A model generated the notes under the pieces. The model was not told the DNA's origin. It made no database searches and saw nothing but the letters and a program-made list of their open reading frames with translations. From Phenylobacterium sp. (GTDB taxonomy: Bacteria > Pseudomonadota > Alphaproteobacteria > Caulobacterales > Caulobacteraceae), in NCBI RefSeq assembly GCF_024508875.1, contig NZ_JANINU010000112.1, positions 1-39,409 of the forward strand: a stretch of DNA of 39,409 nt, read 5' to 3'. Below, piece by piece: positions 24,235 through 31,894 of this stretch. Made by a program: the position numbers and the translations under genes. The first letter of the stretch is position 1. Each line of letters begins with the position of its first letter.

Positions 24235-25287
24235 ATGAGCAAGCCGCGAACACCTGAGGAGGGGGGCGTCGAGACCCGCCGCCGGGCGACGATCAACGAC
24301 ATCGCGCGGCTGGCCGGCGTCTCGAAGAAGACCGTCTCGCGGGTGATCAACGCCTCGCCGTTCGTGCGCGCCGACACGCGGGAGAAGATCGAGGCGGTCA
24401 TCGCCGAGCTGGGCTATGTGCCCGATCCACAGGCGCGCGGGCTGGCGTACGGCCGGGCGTTCCTGATCGGGCTGGTCTACGACAACCCGAACCCGCAGTA
24501 CGTGGTGAACATGCAGCTCGGGCTGCTGGACGCGATGAAGGGCTCGGGCTTCGAGTTGGTGGTCCATCCGTGCGACCGCGCCAGCCCGACGTTCCTGGAC
24601 GACCTGCGCGGGTTCGTGGAGCGGCAGCGGCTGTTCGGTGTGGTGCTGACGCCCTCCGTCTCGGAAGACGAGCGGGCGGCGGCGCTGATGAACGAGATCG
24701 GCTGCGCCTATGTGCGGGTGGCCTCGGTGAGCCTGGACAAGGCCGAGCACATGATCGAGACGCGCGACCGGCTGGGCGGCCGCGAGGCGGCGGCGCACCT
24801 GGCGGACCTCGGCCACACGCGCATCGCCTTCGTTTCGGGGCCGCCCACCTTCCGCTCGTCGCACGAGCGGCGCTCGGGGTTCGAGGAGGCGCTGGAGGAG
24901 CGGGGGCTGCACCTGGCCAAGGCCTACGCGGTCGAGGGCGCCTACACCTACGAGTCGGGCATCGAGCGGGGGCGGGAGCTGCTGTCGATGGCGCAGCCGC
25001 CGACGGCGATCTTCGCCGGCAACGACGAGATGGCGGCGGGCGTGCTACAGGCGGCGCGCCAACTGGGCCGGCGCGTCCCGGAGGACGTCTCCGTGGTGGG
25101 CTTCGACGACTTCCAGATCGCCTCGCGCCTGTGGCCGACGCTGACGACCGTGCGCACCCCGACGCGGGAGATCGGGCGCCTCGCCGCCGAGCGGCTGATG
25201 GGCCGCGACGACACGGGCCGCGATCCGAAGAGCCGGCTGCCGTCGCTGGTGGTGCGGGAATCCACGGCCGCTCCGCCGAAAGCCTGA
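24235..25287 (+). CDS. LacI-family repressor, probable hexuronate regulator
   Basis: A 350-residue regulator. The LacI HTH with hinge (about residues 17-70) reads TINDIARLAGVSKKTVSRVI, then LGYVPDPQARGLA. The periplasmic-binding-protein-like sensor domain follows: IGLVYDNPNPQYV, HLADLGHTRIAFVSGP, PTAIFAGNDEMAAGVLQAAR and VPEDVSVVGFDDFQIA. The ATG at 24235 was chosen; GTG at 24223 is also possible and neither has a strong ribosome site. It is divergent from uxaA with operator 3 between. Five matching palindromes at uronate promoters make it their most likely repressor, relieved by a uronate or KDG-type intermediate. From memory, a LacI-type hexuronate regulator called HumR is described in Caulobacter crescentus; orthology was not checked. 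Confidence 0.93.
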   Translation: MSKPRTPEEGGVETRRRATINDIARLAGVSKKTVSRVINASPFVRADTREKIEAVIAELGYVPDPQARGLAYGRAFLIGLVYDNPNPQYVVNMQLGLLDAMKGSGFELVVHPCDRASPTFLDDLRGFVERQRLFGVVLTPSVSEDERAAALMNEIGCAYVRVASVSLDKAEHMIETRDRLGGREAAAHLADLGHTRIAFVSGPPTFRSSHERRSGFEEALEERGLHLAKAYAVEGAYTYESGIERGRELLSMAQPPTAIFAGNDEMAAGVLQAARQLGRRVPEDVSVVGFDDFQIASRLWPTLTTVRTPTREIGRLAAERLMGRDDTGRDPKSRLPSLVVRESTAAPPKA

Positions 25288-25297
25288 GGCCGGGGCG

Positions 25298-26485
25298 CTA
25301 GAGGTCTCCCGAGGCGGGACGGGGCGTTCGTTTCTTGACGACGCTCAGCAACGCCGCGCCGGCGAGGGCGGAGACCAGCGAACCCGCCAGGACGCCGATC
25401 TTCACCTCGTCCTGCAGCGCCGCGTCTCGGAAGGCGAGCAGGCCGATGAACAGGCTCATCGTGAAGCCGATGCCGCACAGCAGGCTCACGCCGTAGAGCT
25501 GGGACCAGGACGCGGCGACCGGGAGCCGGGCGACACCAGCGCGGATCGCCAGCCAGGACGACAGGAAGACGCCCGTCTGCTTGCCGAAGAGAAGCCCAGC
25601 CGCGACGCCGAGGGTGACCGGCTCGCCGAGGATCGCGAGGGAGGTTCCGGCGAAGGAGACGCCCGCGTTCGCGAAGCCGAAGACCGGCACGATCAGGAAC
25701 GCGACCCAGGGCGAGAGGGCGTGCTCGAGGCGGTGGAGCGGCGAGGTCATGTCGTCCGGCGCGGCCTTCGAGGGCCGCAGGGGAACGGTCATCGCGAGGA
25801 CTACGCCGGCGATGGTGGCGTGGATCCCGGACAGCAGGACGAGCCACCACAGGAGGGCGCCGAACACGAGGTAGGGCGCGAGCCGGGTCACCTTGAGCCG
25901 ATTGAGGCCGATGAGCAGGAGCGTGGTCAGGCCAGCGCCGCCCAGCGCCGCGAGATCGATCTTCGCCGTGTAGAACACCGCGATCACGAGGACGGCGACG
26001 AGGTCGTCGACGATGGCGAGCGTCGCCAGGAAGACCTTGAGGCTCGTTGGAACCCGTTTGCCCAACAGGGACAGGACGCCCAACGCGAAGGCGATGTCCG
26101 TGGCGGTGGGGATGGCCCACCCTCGCAGGGTCGTGGGGTTTCCGGCGTTGACGGCGGCATAGATCAGGCCGGGAACGAGCACCCCGCCGGCCGCCGCGAT
26201 ACAGGGAAGGGCGCGGTTGGCCCAGGTGGCGAGCTGGCCGTCGAGAAACTCGCGTTTGATCTCCAGGCCCACGAACAGGAAGAAGACCGCCATCAGCCCG
26301 TCGTTGATCCAGTGCAGGACGTCGAGGCCGGCGAAGGGCGCATGCAGCGCGCCGAAGTAGGCGGCGGAGAGCGGCGAGTTCGCCACGAACAGGGCCAGGG
26401 CGGCAGCGCCCATCAGCAGCAGCCCGCCGGTGGCTTCGCTTTCCAGCAGCTCTCTGAGGACGGAGGGTTTGCGGGTCGGGTGCAT
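25298..26485 (-). CDS. nhaA: Na+/H+ antiporter NhaA
   Basis: A 395-residue inner-membrane antiporter exporting Na+ for H+. Family features are clear: [20 protein letters not shown] (about 58-77), [15 protein letters not shown] with Asp130, and [15 protein letters not shown] with Asp160 and Asp161, corresponding to the Na+-binding aspartates of E. coli NhaA. About twelve hydrophobic segments are seen and the length is standard. The start ATG at 26485 has GGAGA upstream; the ORF extension to 26587 is not supported. It converges with lacI at a 10-base gap and is divergently placed from nothing obvious upstream. No link with the uronate operators is seen. Confidence 0.97.
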   Translation of the reverse strand: MHPTRKPSVLRELLESEATGGLLLMGAAALALFVANSPLSAAYFGALHAPFAGLDVLHWINDGLMAVFFLFVGLEIKREFLDGQLATWANRALPCIAAAGGVLVPGLIYAAVNAGNPTTLRGWAIPTATDIAFALGVLSLLGKRVPTSLKVFLATLAIVDDLVAVLVIAVFYTAKIDLAALGGAGLTTLLLIGLNRLKVTRLAPYLVFGALLWWLVLLSGIHATIAGVVLAMTVPLRPSKAAPDDMTSPLHRLEHALSPWVAFLIVPVFGFANAGVSFAGTSLAILGEPVTLGVAAGLLFGKQTGVFLSSWLAIRAGVARLPVAASWSQLYGVSLLCGIGFTMSLFIGLLAFRDAALQDEVKIGVLAGSLVSALAGAALLSVVKKRTPRPASGDL

Positions 26486-26612
26486 GCGCGTGTCTCCGCG
26501 CTGGCGGCCCGACCAACGTACTCCCTGACCGGCCGTCGCGACCGGGCACCCGTGCCGCCTATGGCGCCTTTGGGCATGGGAAGGCAAGCGGCGCAGGCGT
26601 CTCGACGCGGCG

Positions 26613-27203
26613 CTAGGTCTCGCCCTCGGCCAAGCCTTCGGGTGGCTGCCTGCGAAGGGCGCCGACAGGCGTCAGGACCGTGCGGTCGATGATCTCGGCC
26701 ATGGTGTCGGCGTCGACGCGATCGAGATTCCGGAGCCACCAGGCCAGCAGGTTGAGGATGCCGGACGCGAGCTGGAACAGCAGCAGTTCGTCCAGCGTGC
26801 CGCGCGCCTTGTCGGGTCGCCGGCGGACCATGGTCTCAAGGGTCTGGCGCAGCATGTCGGCGCGGACCGTCTCGCCAGCGCCGCCCGCGATCAGGGCCTT
26901 GTGGATCGGCAGGTTGGCTTCGACGAAGGCGCACAGCGAACGCGCCGCGCCCCGGCGGTCAGCGGCCAGGAGCAGCGGGCGGACCTGGTCGAGGAACGAC
27001 CGCGTCAGCATGTCGGCCACATCGGCGAGCAGGGCTTCCTTGTCGACGTAGTGGCGGAAGAAGGTGGCGTAGCCCACGCCCGCCCGCGCGGCGATGGCGC
27101 GCACGGTGATGGTGTCGAGCGGACGTTCGGACGCCAGCGCGACCATGGCGGCGCGCAGCGCCTCACGGGTGCGGACGATGCGGGCGTCGAGAGCGGTTGA
27201 CAT
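26613..27203 (-). CDS. TetR-family regulator
   Basis: A 196-residue repressor-type protein. The HTH lies in residues about 10-58 ([20 protein letters not shown], then [20 protein letters not shown]), followed by an all-helical ligand domain with a hydrophobic helix [20 protein letters not shown]. The start ATG at 27203 fits the family; no strong ribosome site is seen. It is divergent from the cytochrome c/copper-monooxygenase fusion gene, with an AT-rich inverted repeat between them, so it probably controls that gene and itself. Downstream is nhaA, 127 bases away on the same strand. Effector unknown. Confidence 0.92.
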   Translation of the reverse strand: MSTALDARIVRTREALRAAMVALASERPLDTITVRAIAARAGVGYATFFRHYVDKEALLADVADMLTRSFLDQVRPLLLAADRRGAARSLCAFVEANLPIHKALIAGGAGETVRADMLRQTLETMVRRRPDKARGTLDELLLFQLASGILNLLAWWLRNLDRVDADTMAEIIDRTVLTPVGALRRQPPEGLAEGET

Positions 27204-27220
27204 GGAAGCAGGACCGGCCG

Positions 27221-27243
27221 TTATGATCCACAGTATATCGTAA
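27221..27243. promoter_or_regulatory. TetR operator candidate
   Basis: Inverted repeat TTATGAT (27221-27227) and ATCGTAA (27237-27243) with a 9-base spacer, matching at six of seven positions. It is a rare AT-rich island, 17 bases upstream of the TetR start and 87 bases upstream of the divergent gene, so bound repressor would cover both promoters. The TATAT in the spacer could also be a -10 element. Confidence 0.5.
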
Positions 27244-27330
27244 CTTCCCTGTCGCGCCGTCAAGCGGCGGCCTGGAGAGCCGGAATGGCCCCGGGCAGGA
27301 TGCGGCGGGGATCTGGGGGAGGACGAGCGG

Positions 27331-29337
27331 ATGATCACCATGAAGACGATGCGGCGTGCGGGCCTGGCGGCCCTGCTGGCGGCTACCGCGCTGGCGGCGG
27401 GCAGCCTGACGACGATCGCGGGGGCGCAGGCGCCGGCGGCCCTGCAGGTCGACGACTTCCGCCTGTCGGACCAGAACTACCTGTCGCGCCAGCTCTACCG
27501 GATGAGCGACGCCAAGGCGGTGGTGCTGATCGCCTACGCCAGCGGCGACAAGACGGTGAAGACGGAGGCGGCGTCCTATGAGGCGCTGCGCCAGGCCTAT
27601 GGGGCCAAGGGCGTCGAGACGATGCTGCTGGCCTCGAAGCTGGGGGAGACGCGCGAGCGGGTGAACCCGGAGGCGAAGGCCCTCGGCCTGTCGATGCCGA
27701 TCCTGTTCGACTACCAGCAACTCGTCGGCGAGCAACTGGGCGTGACGCGGGCGGGCGAAACGATCGTCGTCGATCCGCGCACTTGGACGGTCGCCTACCG
27801 CGGACCGGTGGAGGGCGCGCGCGAGACCCTGGACGGCCTGGTCGCCGGCCGGAAGGCGCCGCCGGTGATCCGTGTGGCGAGCGGCGCGCCCATCGCGTTT
27901 CCCGAGCGGGGCAAGGCGCACGACAAGATCAGCTACGTGAAGGACATCGCGCCGATCATCCAGGCCAAGTGCACGGGCTGTCACCAGCCGGGCGGGGTGG
28001 GGCCGATGCCGCTGAACACCTACGACCAGGTGCGGGGCTTCTCGCCGATGATCCGCGAGGTGCTGCGGACCAAGCGGATGCCGCCCTTCCTGGCCGACGA
28101 GACCGTGGGGGCGTTCCAGCACGACGAGCGGCTGAACTCAGAGCAGATCAAGACCCTGGTCCACTGGGTGGAGGCCGGCGCGCCGCGGGGCAAGGGCGAG
28201 GACCCGCTGGCGAAGATCAAGTTCCAGGCGCCCGAGTGGCCCCTGGGCAAGCCGGACGCCATCGTCACGATCCCGGCGGTGAAGATCCCGGCGCAGGGGG
28301 TGCTGGACTATTCGCGCCCGGTGGTGGCGAACCCTATGCCCGAGGGGCGCTGGATGAAGGCGACCACCTTCAAGGTGACCGACCGTCAGGTGGTGCACCA
28401 CATCCTGACCGGCGTGGTCGGCGGTGACGTGAAGCCGGGCCAGACCGCGTCCGAGGCCGAATGGGGCGCCTCGCTGGGCGGCTACGGGCCGGGGCGGGGC
28501 TCGAACCTGCAGCCGAAGGACACGGGCGTCTGGGTGCCGCCGTCGGGCGGCGTCGCCTTCCAGAACCACTACACGCCGTACGGCCGCGAGACGACGGAAG
28601 AGACCCAGATGGGGATCTACTTCTATCCGAAGGGCCAGGAGCCGAAGTACGTGCTGCGCACGTTCGGCATCTTCGACTTCTCGATCGTTATCCCGCCGGG
28701 CGCGGAATACCACCACGAGCAGGCCTATATCGACGTGCCGAAGGAGATGATCCTGTACGGCCTGACTCCCCATGCGCACCATCGGGGCGGGTCGGTCAGC
28801 GTCGCGGTGAAGTACCCGAACGGCAAGGAAGAGATGCTGCTGGCCATGCCGCGGTACGACTTCAACTGGCAGTATGAGTACTTCCTGGAGACGCCGCTGA
28901 AGGTGCCGGCCGGCTCGAAGGTGATCACCCGTTGGACCTTCGACAACTCGACCCGCAACCCGGCGAACCCGGACCCGAAGCGGGAAATCCGCTGGGGCGA
29001 GCAGTCGTCGGAGGAGATGCTGGCGCTGTACCTGCACTACCGCTGGACCGACGAGACGGTGGCGCGCCAGAAGCCCGAGAACGACAAGCTGATGCAGGCC
29101 GGCCTGATGATCGGCGTCATGGACGACGACATGGACGGCCGGCTCACCCGGGCCGAGCTGAAGGGCAACATGGGCGAGAACCTGCAGAAGTACTTCGCCC
29201 TCATCGACGCCAACAAGGACGGCGGCGTCGACCGCAAGGAGCTGGACGCGGCGATGAAGATGATGCCGCGCCGCCGCAACGGCGGGCAGGCGGCGGCGGA
29301 TGCGCCGGCGGCGGCCGGGGCGCCGGGCGGGCGCTAG
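27331..29337 (+). CDS. Exported redoxin-like / cytochrome c / copper monooxygenase-like / EF-hand fusion
   Basis: A 668-residue exported protein with four parts. Residues 1-33 are a signal peptide. Residues about 38-175 look like a thioredoxin/peroxiredoxin fold but contain no cysteine. Residues about 200-290 form a cytochrome c domain: CTGCH (214-218), with Met250 in KRMPP as likely sixth ligand. Residues about 305-575 resemble copper type II ascorbate-dependent monooxygenases: HH at 356-357 and H413 as one copper site, H481 and H483 in LTPHAHH plus Met563 in SSEEM as the other. Two EF-hands follow (598-610 and 626-638). The Pro/Ala tail is low complexity. GGAGG precedes the ATG at 27331. 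Substrate unknown; probably hydroxylates a C-H bond using electrons through the heme. Confidence 0.85.
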   Translation: MITMKTMRRAGLAALLAATALAAGSLTTIAGAQAPAALQVDDFRLSDQNYLSRQLYRMSDAKAVVLIAYASGDKTVKTEAASYEALRQAYGAKGVETMLLASKLGETRERVNPEAKALGLSMPILFDYQQLVGEQLGVTRAGETIVVDPRTWTVAYRGPVEGARETLDGLVAGRKAPPVIRVASGAPIAFPERGKAHDKISYVKDIAPIIQAKCTGCHQPGGVGPMPLNTYDQVRGFSPMIREVLRTKRMPPFLADETVGAFQHDERLNSEQIKTLVHWVEAGAPRGKGEDPLAKIKFQAPEWPLGKPDAIVTIPAVKIPAQGVLDYSRPVVANPMPEGRWMKATTFKVTDRQVVHHILTGVVGGDVKPGQTASEAEWGASLGGYGPGRGSNLQPKDTGVWVPPSGGVAFQNHYTPYGRETTEETQMGIYFYPKGQEPKYVLRTFGIFDFSIVIPPGAEYHHEQAYIDVPKEMILYGLTPHAHHRGGSVSVAVKYPNGKEEMLLAMPRYDFNWQYEYFLETPLKVPAGSKVITRWTFDNSTRNPANPDPKREIRWGEQSSEEMLALYLHYRWTDETVARQKPENDKLMQAGLMIGVMDDDMDGRLTRAELKGNMGENLQKYFALIDANKDGGVDRKELDAAMKMMPRRRNGGQAAADAPAAAGAPGGR

Positions 29338-29346
29338 AGCCGAAGG

Positions 29347-29502
29347 CCTTCTCCCCTGCGGGAGAAGGTGTCGCCCGCAGGGTGACGGATGAGGGGGCGC
29401 GCGGCGCTGGTCGGCGACCCCTTTATCGTTTCCGGCGGTGAGGTTGGCGCGCCGCCTCATCCGACCGGCTTGCGCCGGCCACCTTCTCCCGCAAGGGGAG
29501 AC
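29347..29502. repeat. Long imperfect inverted repeat (REP-like) between convergent genes
   Basis: A left arm of about 50 bases beginning CCTTCTCCCCTGCGGGAGAA (from 29348) and a right arm (about 29454-29502) that on the other strand reads as a diverged copy: CTCCCCTTGCGGGAGAAGGT and later GGATGAGG. Each arm also folds on itself (CTTCTCCC/GGGAGAAG). It lies between the ends of two convergent genes, so it could act as a bidirectional terminator. This style of element recurs in Caulobacterales genomes as I recall; copy number was not checked. Confidence 0.7.
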
Positions 29503-29512
29503 GGGCGCGACC

Positions 29513-30814
29513 CTAGAGCTTTACCGGCTCCATCTTCGGCGTGAGCAGGTGCACCACCAGCAGCGCCAGCAGGTAGACCGTGGCGGCGACGGCGAAGATC
29601 GGGGTGTAGGTCCCGATCCGCTCCAGAACCTCGCCGACATAGTTCGAGAACACCATCCCGCCAACGGCGCCGATCATGCCGCCGATGCCGATCACGGAGC
29701 CCACGGCCGAGCGAGGGAACACGTCGCTGGGCAGGGTGTAGAGGTTGGCCGAGAAGCCCTGGTGGGCCGCCGTCGCGACGCCGATGATGAGCACCGCCAC
29801 CCAGAGGTTCGAGGCCAGCGCGGCGCCGCCCACGGGGATCGCCAGCAGCGCGCAGATCAGCATGGTGGTCTTGCGGGCGCGGTTGATCGACCAGCCCAGC
29901 TTCATGAACCGCGACGAGAGCCAGCCGCCGGCCACGCTGCCCACGTCGGAGAGCAGGTAGATCGCCACAAGCGGTGGGCCGAACGTCTTCAGGTCGAGGC
30001 CGTAGCGCTTGCCCAGGAAGTCGGGCAGCCAGAAGAGGAACATCCACCAGATCGGGTCGATCAGGAACTTGCCCAGGGCGTAGGCCCAGGTCTCGCGGTA
30101 GCCGAGCAGGCGCGTCCAGGCGACCTTCTCGACCGGATCGGCGGGATCGCTCTCGATGTGGGCGAGCTCGGCGGCCGAGACCTTCGCGTGTTCGCGCGGG
30201 CGGCGATAGACCAGCAGCCAGACCGGCAGCCAGACGAGGCCCAGCAGGCCCGTCACCAGGAAGGTGACCTGCCAGCCGAAGGCGAGGGTGAGGGCGGGGA
30301 TCAGCAGCGGCGTGACGATGGCGCCGATGTTGGTGCCGGCGTTGAAGAGGCCCGTGGCGAGGGCGCGCTCCTTCTTGGGGAACCACTCGGCGACCGATTT
30401 GATGCCGGCCGGGAAGGCGCCCCCTTCGCCCAGGCCCAGGACGACGCGGCTGGCGATGAACCCGGAGAACGAGCCGGCGAGGCCGGTGAGCATGTGTCCG
30501 ACCTGCCAGATCAGGAAGGCGACGCCGAAGCCGAAGCGCGCGCCCATCCGGTCGATGATCCGGCCCCAGGCGAGGTAGGCGATGGCGTAGGCCCCCTGGA
30601 ACCACAGGATGAGGCGGGCGTAGTCCTTCTCCGTCCAGCCGAACTCGGTGGTCAGGTCGGCCTTCAGCAGGCCGATCGTCTGGCGATCGACGTAGTTGAT
30701 GACCATGGCCGTGAAGAGCAGGCCGACGATCACCCAGCGATAGCGGCCGACGCTCGCGGAGCTCGCCGCGGCGGCGTCAGGCGAGCCGGCTTCAGTCCGG
30801 GCGGCGGTGGTCAT
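29513..30814 (-). CDS. MFS transporter, probable hexuronate importer (ExuT-like)
   Basis: A 433-residue inner-membrane carrier of the anion:cation symporter (ACS) branch, which includes ExuT. About twelve hydrophobic segments are present; YRWVIVGLLFTAMVINYVDR begins the first and holds the family-typical NYxDR. The loop motif GRIIDRMGARFG lies between segments 2 and 3, and LGLGEGGAFPAGIKSVAEWF is the ACS signature in segment 4. The start ATG at 30814 has GGAGGAG upstream and lies inside the end of the hydratase gene (23-base overlap), so the two are one operon. Operators 4 and 5 upstream of the hydratase support uronate induction. Substrate could be galacturonate, glucuronate or KDG. Confidence 0.9.
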   Translation of the reverse strand: MTTAARTEAGSPDAAAASSASVGRYRWVIVGLLFTAMVINYVDRQTIGLLKADLTTEFGWTEKDYARLILWFQGAYAIAYLAWGRIIDRMGARFGFGVAFLIWQVGHMLTGLAGSFSGFIASRVVLGLGEGGAFPAGIKSVAEWFPKKERALATGLFNAGTNIGAIVTPLLIPALTLAFGWQVTFLVTGLLGLVWLPVWLLVYRRPREHAKVSAAELAHIESDPADPVEKVAWTRLLGYRETWAYALGKFLIDPIWWMFLFWLPDFLGKRYGLDLKTFGPPLVAIYLLSDVGSVAGGWLSSRFMKLGWSINRARKTTMLICALLAIPVGGAALASNLWVAVLIIGVATAAHQGFSANLYTLPSDVFPRSAVGSVIGIGGMIGAVGGMVFSNYVGEVLERIGTYTPIFAVAATVYLLALLVVHLLTPKMEPVKL

Positions 30815-31661
30815 GCGTGTCTCCTCCGGGGCCCGCGGCGGGCCGGGCGGGGACCGCGACGCAGCGGATCTCCTCCAGGTCGCCGAAGGTGATGCGGGCC
30901 GTTTGTCCGGCCTCGATGTCATGGATGCCGCTGGCCGCGCCGGTCGTCACCAACTGGCCGGCCTTGAGAGGACGACCGCGGCGGGCGCAGGCGGCCATCA
31001 GGAAGGCGAGCGAGGCGGGCGGGCCGCCGGGGATCGACTCGGGCGCGCCTTCGCCCACGAGTTGGCCCTCGACCCAGGCGTGGCAGGGCGGGATGTCCTG
31101 CGGACGCTCGCGCCAGGCGGGGACGACGCGGCCCAGGATCAGGCCGGCGTTGTTGCCGAAGTCGGAGGCCACGACGCGCGGGCCCAGGACGTTGATGGTG
31201 GCGAGCGGGCTGCCGGCGAACTCGACGCCGACCAGCAGGTCGCCGACATAGTCGAGGGCGTCCTCCGGCGTCCAGTCCAGCTTGTCGGCCGGCGCGTCGC
31301 GACCCATGCGGTAGATGTACTCGGCCTCGACCGCGGCGAAGCCGCCGGCGATGACGGGCAGGGGCGTGGGCGCGCCCGGGTCGGCCTGCCAGACGTGGCC
31401 GGCGAATACGGGACCCATCACGCGCTCGGCCTTCAGTTCGGCCTGCAGTTCGGTGGGGATGCGTCCGACCTTCCAGCCCACGACGGGTTCGGGCCAGAGG
31501 CCGATGGCCTGCTCCTGGACGAGGTAGCCGCCGGCCATGTCGGCGGGGAGGGGGCCGGGAAAGCCGGAGAGGGCGCGGGCGCCGAGCCGCGCCTCGACGA
31601 ACTGGCGCGCGACGGCCGGCGGATCAAACGCGGTCGCGGACTTCGCCGCCGGAACGGTCAC
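30792..31661 (-). CDS. 2-keto-4-pentenoate hydratase-like (FAH superfamily) enzyme
   Basis: A 289-residue cytosolic enzyme of the MhpD/DmpE branch of the fumarylacetoacetase superfamily. These add water to, or remove it from, 2-keto acids with a bound divalent metal. Metal-ligand blocks are visible as AAVEAEYIYRMG (ExE, about residues 112-114) and VGVEFAGSPLA (Glu, about 147). LKAGQLVTTGAASGIHDIEAGQ near the C-terminus is also typical. The start is GTG at 31661 with GGAGG ten bases upstream. First gene of an operon with the MFS transporter and divergent from uxaC, with operators 4 and 5 between, so it should be induced by uronates. No known uronate pathway step needs it, which leaves its substrate open. 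Confidence 0.88.
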   Translation of the reverse strand: MTVPAAKSATAFDPPAVARQFVEARLGARALSGFPGPLPADMAGGYLVQEQAIGLWPEPVVGWKVGRIPTELQAELKAERVMGPVFAGHVWQADPGAPTPLPVIAGGFAAVEAEYIYRMGRDAPADKLDWTPEDALDYVGDLLVGVEFAGSPLATINVLGPRVVASDFGNNAGLILGRVVPAWRERPQDIPPCHAWVEGQLVGEGAPESIPGGPPASLAFLMAACARRGRPLKAGQLVTTGAASGIHDIEAGQTARITFGDLEEIRCVAVPARPAAGPGGDTHDHRRPD

Positions 31662-31765
31662 GAGCTTCTGGTCCTCCGGCCGCCTCCGCTTTCGGGCGGC
31701 GCGGCGCTTATTGTCGTCGTTGGACCGGGCTGACCGGCCGAATTCGGCTGCACATTGTGCGAAGA

Positions 31766-31779
31766 GGTAACCGGTGTCA
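31766..31779. promoter_or_regulatory. Hexuronate operator 4
   Basis: GGTAACCGGTGTCA, identical in all 14 bases to operator 3. It lies 104 bases upstream of the hydratase-transporter operon and 89 bp centre to centre from operator 5. Confidence 0.78.
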
Positions 31780-31854
31780 ATTTGGTCTGCAGGGCTTCAA
31801 CGTGCCTGTCGGCGGCGGTGGGAAGCGGCGGCGCAAATGGCTTGCGCGGCATAA

Positions 31855-31868
31855 TGACACCGGTTACC
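31855..31868. promoter_or_regulatory. Hexuronate operator 5
   Basis: TGACACCGGTTACC, the exact reverse complement of operators 3 and 4, ending 26 bases before the uxaC ATG. It would block the uxaC-kduI-kduD-eda-kdgK transcript. Confidence 0.8.
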
Positions 31869-31894
31869 ACCGCGGCCAGAGGGAGGACCGGCCG

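Noticed and set aside
25298..26485. NhaA and the CPA1 antiporter as planned parts of uronate use
   Set aside because: Both lie in the region but have no matching operator, and antiporters are common neighbours by chance. Evidence is too weak to claim a link.
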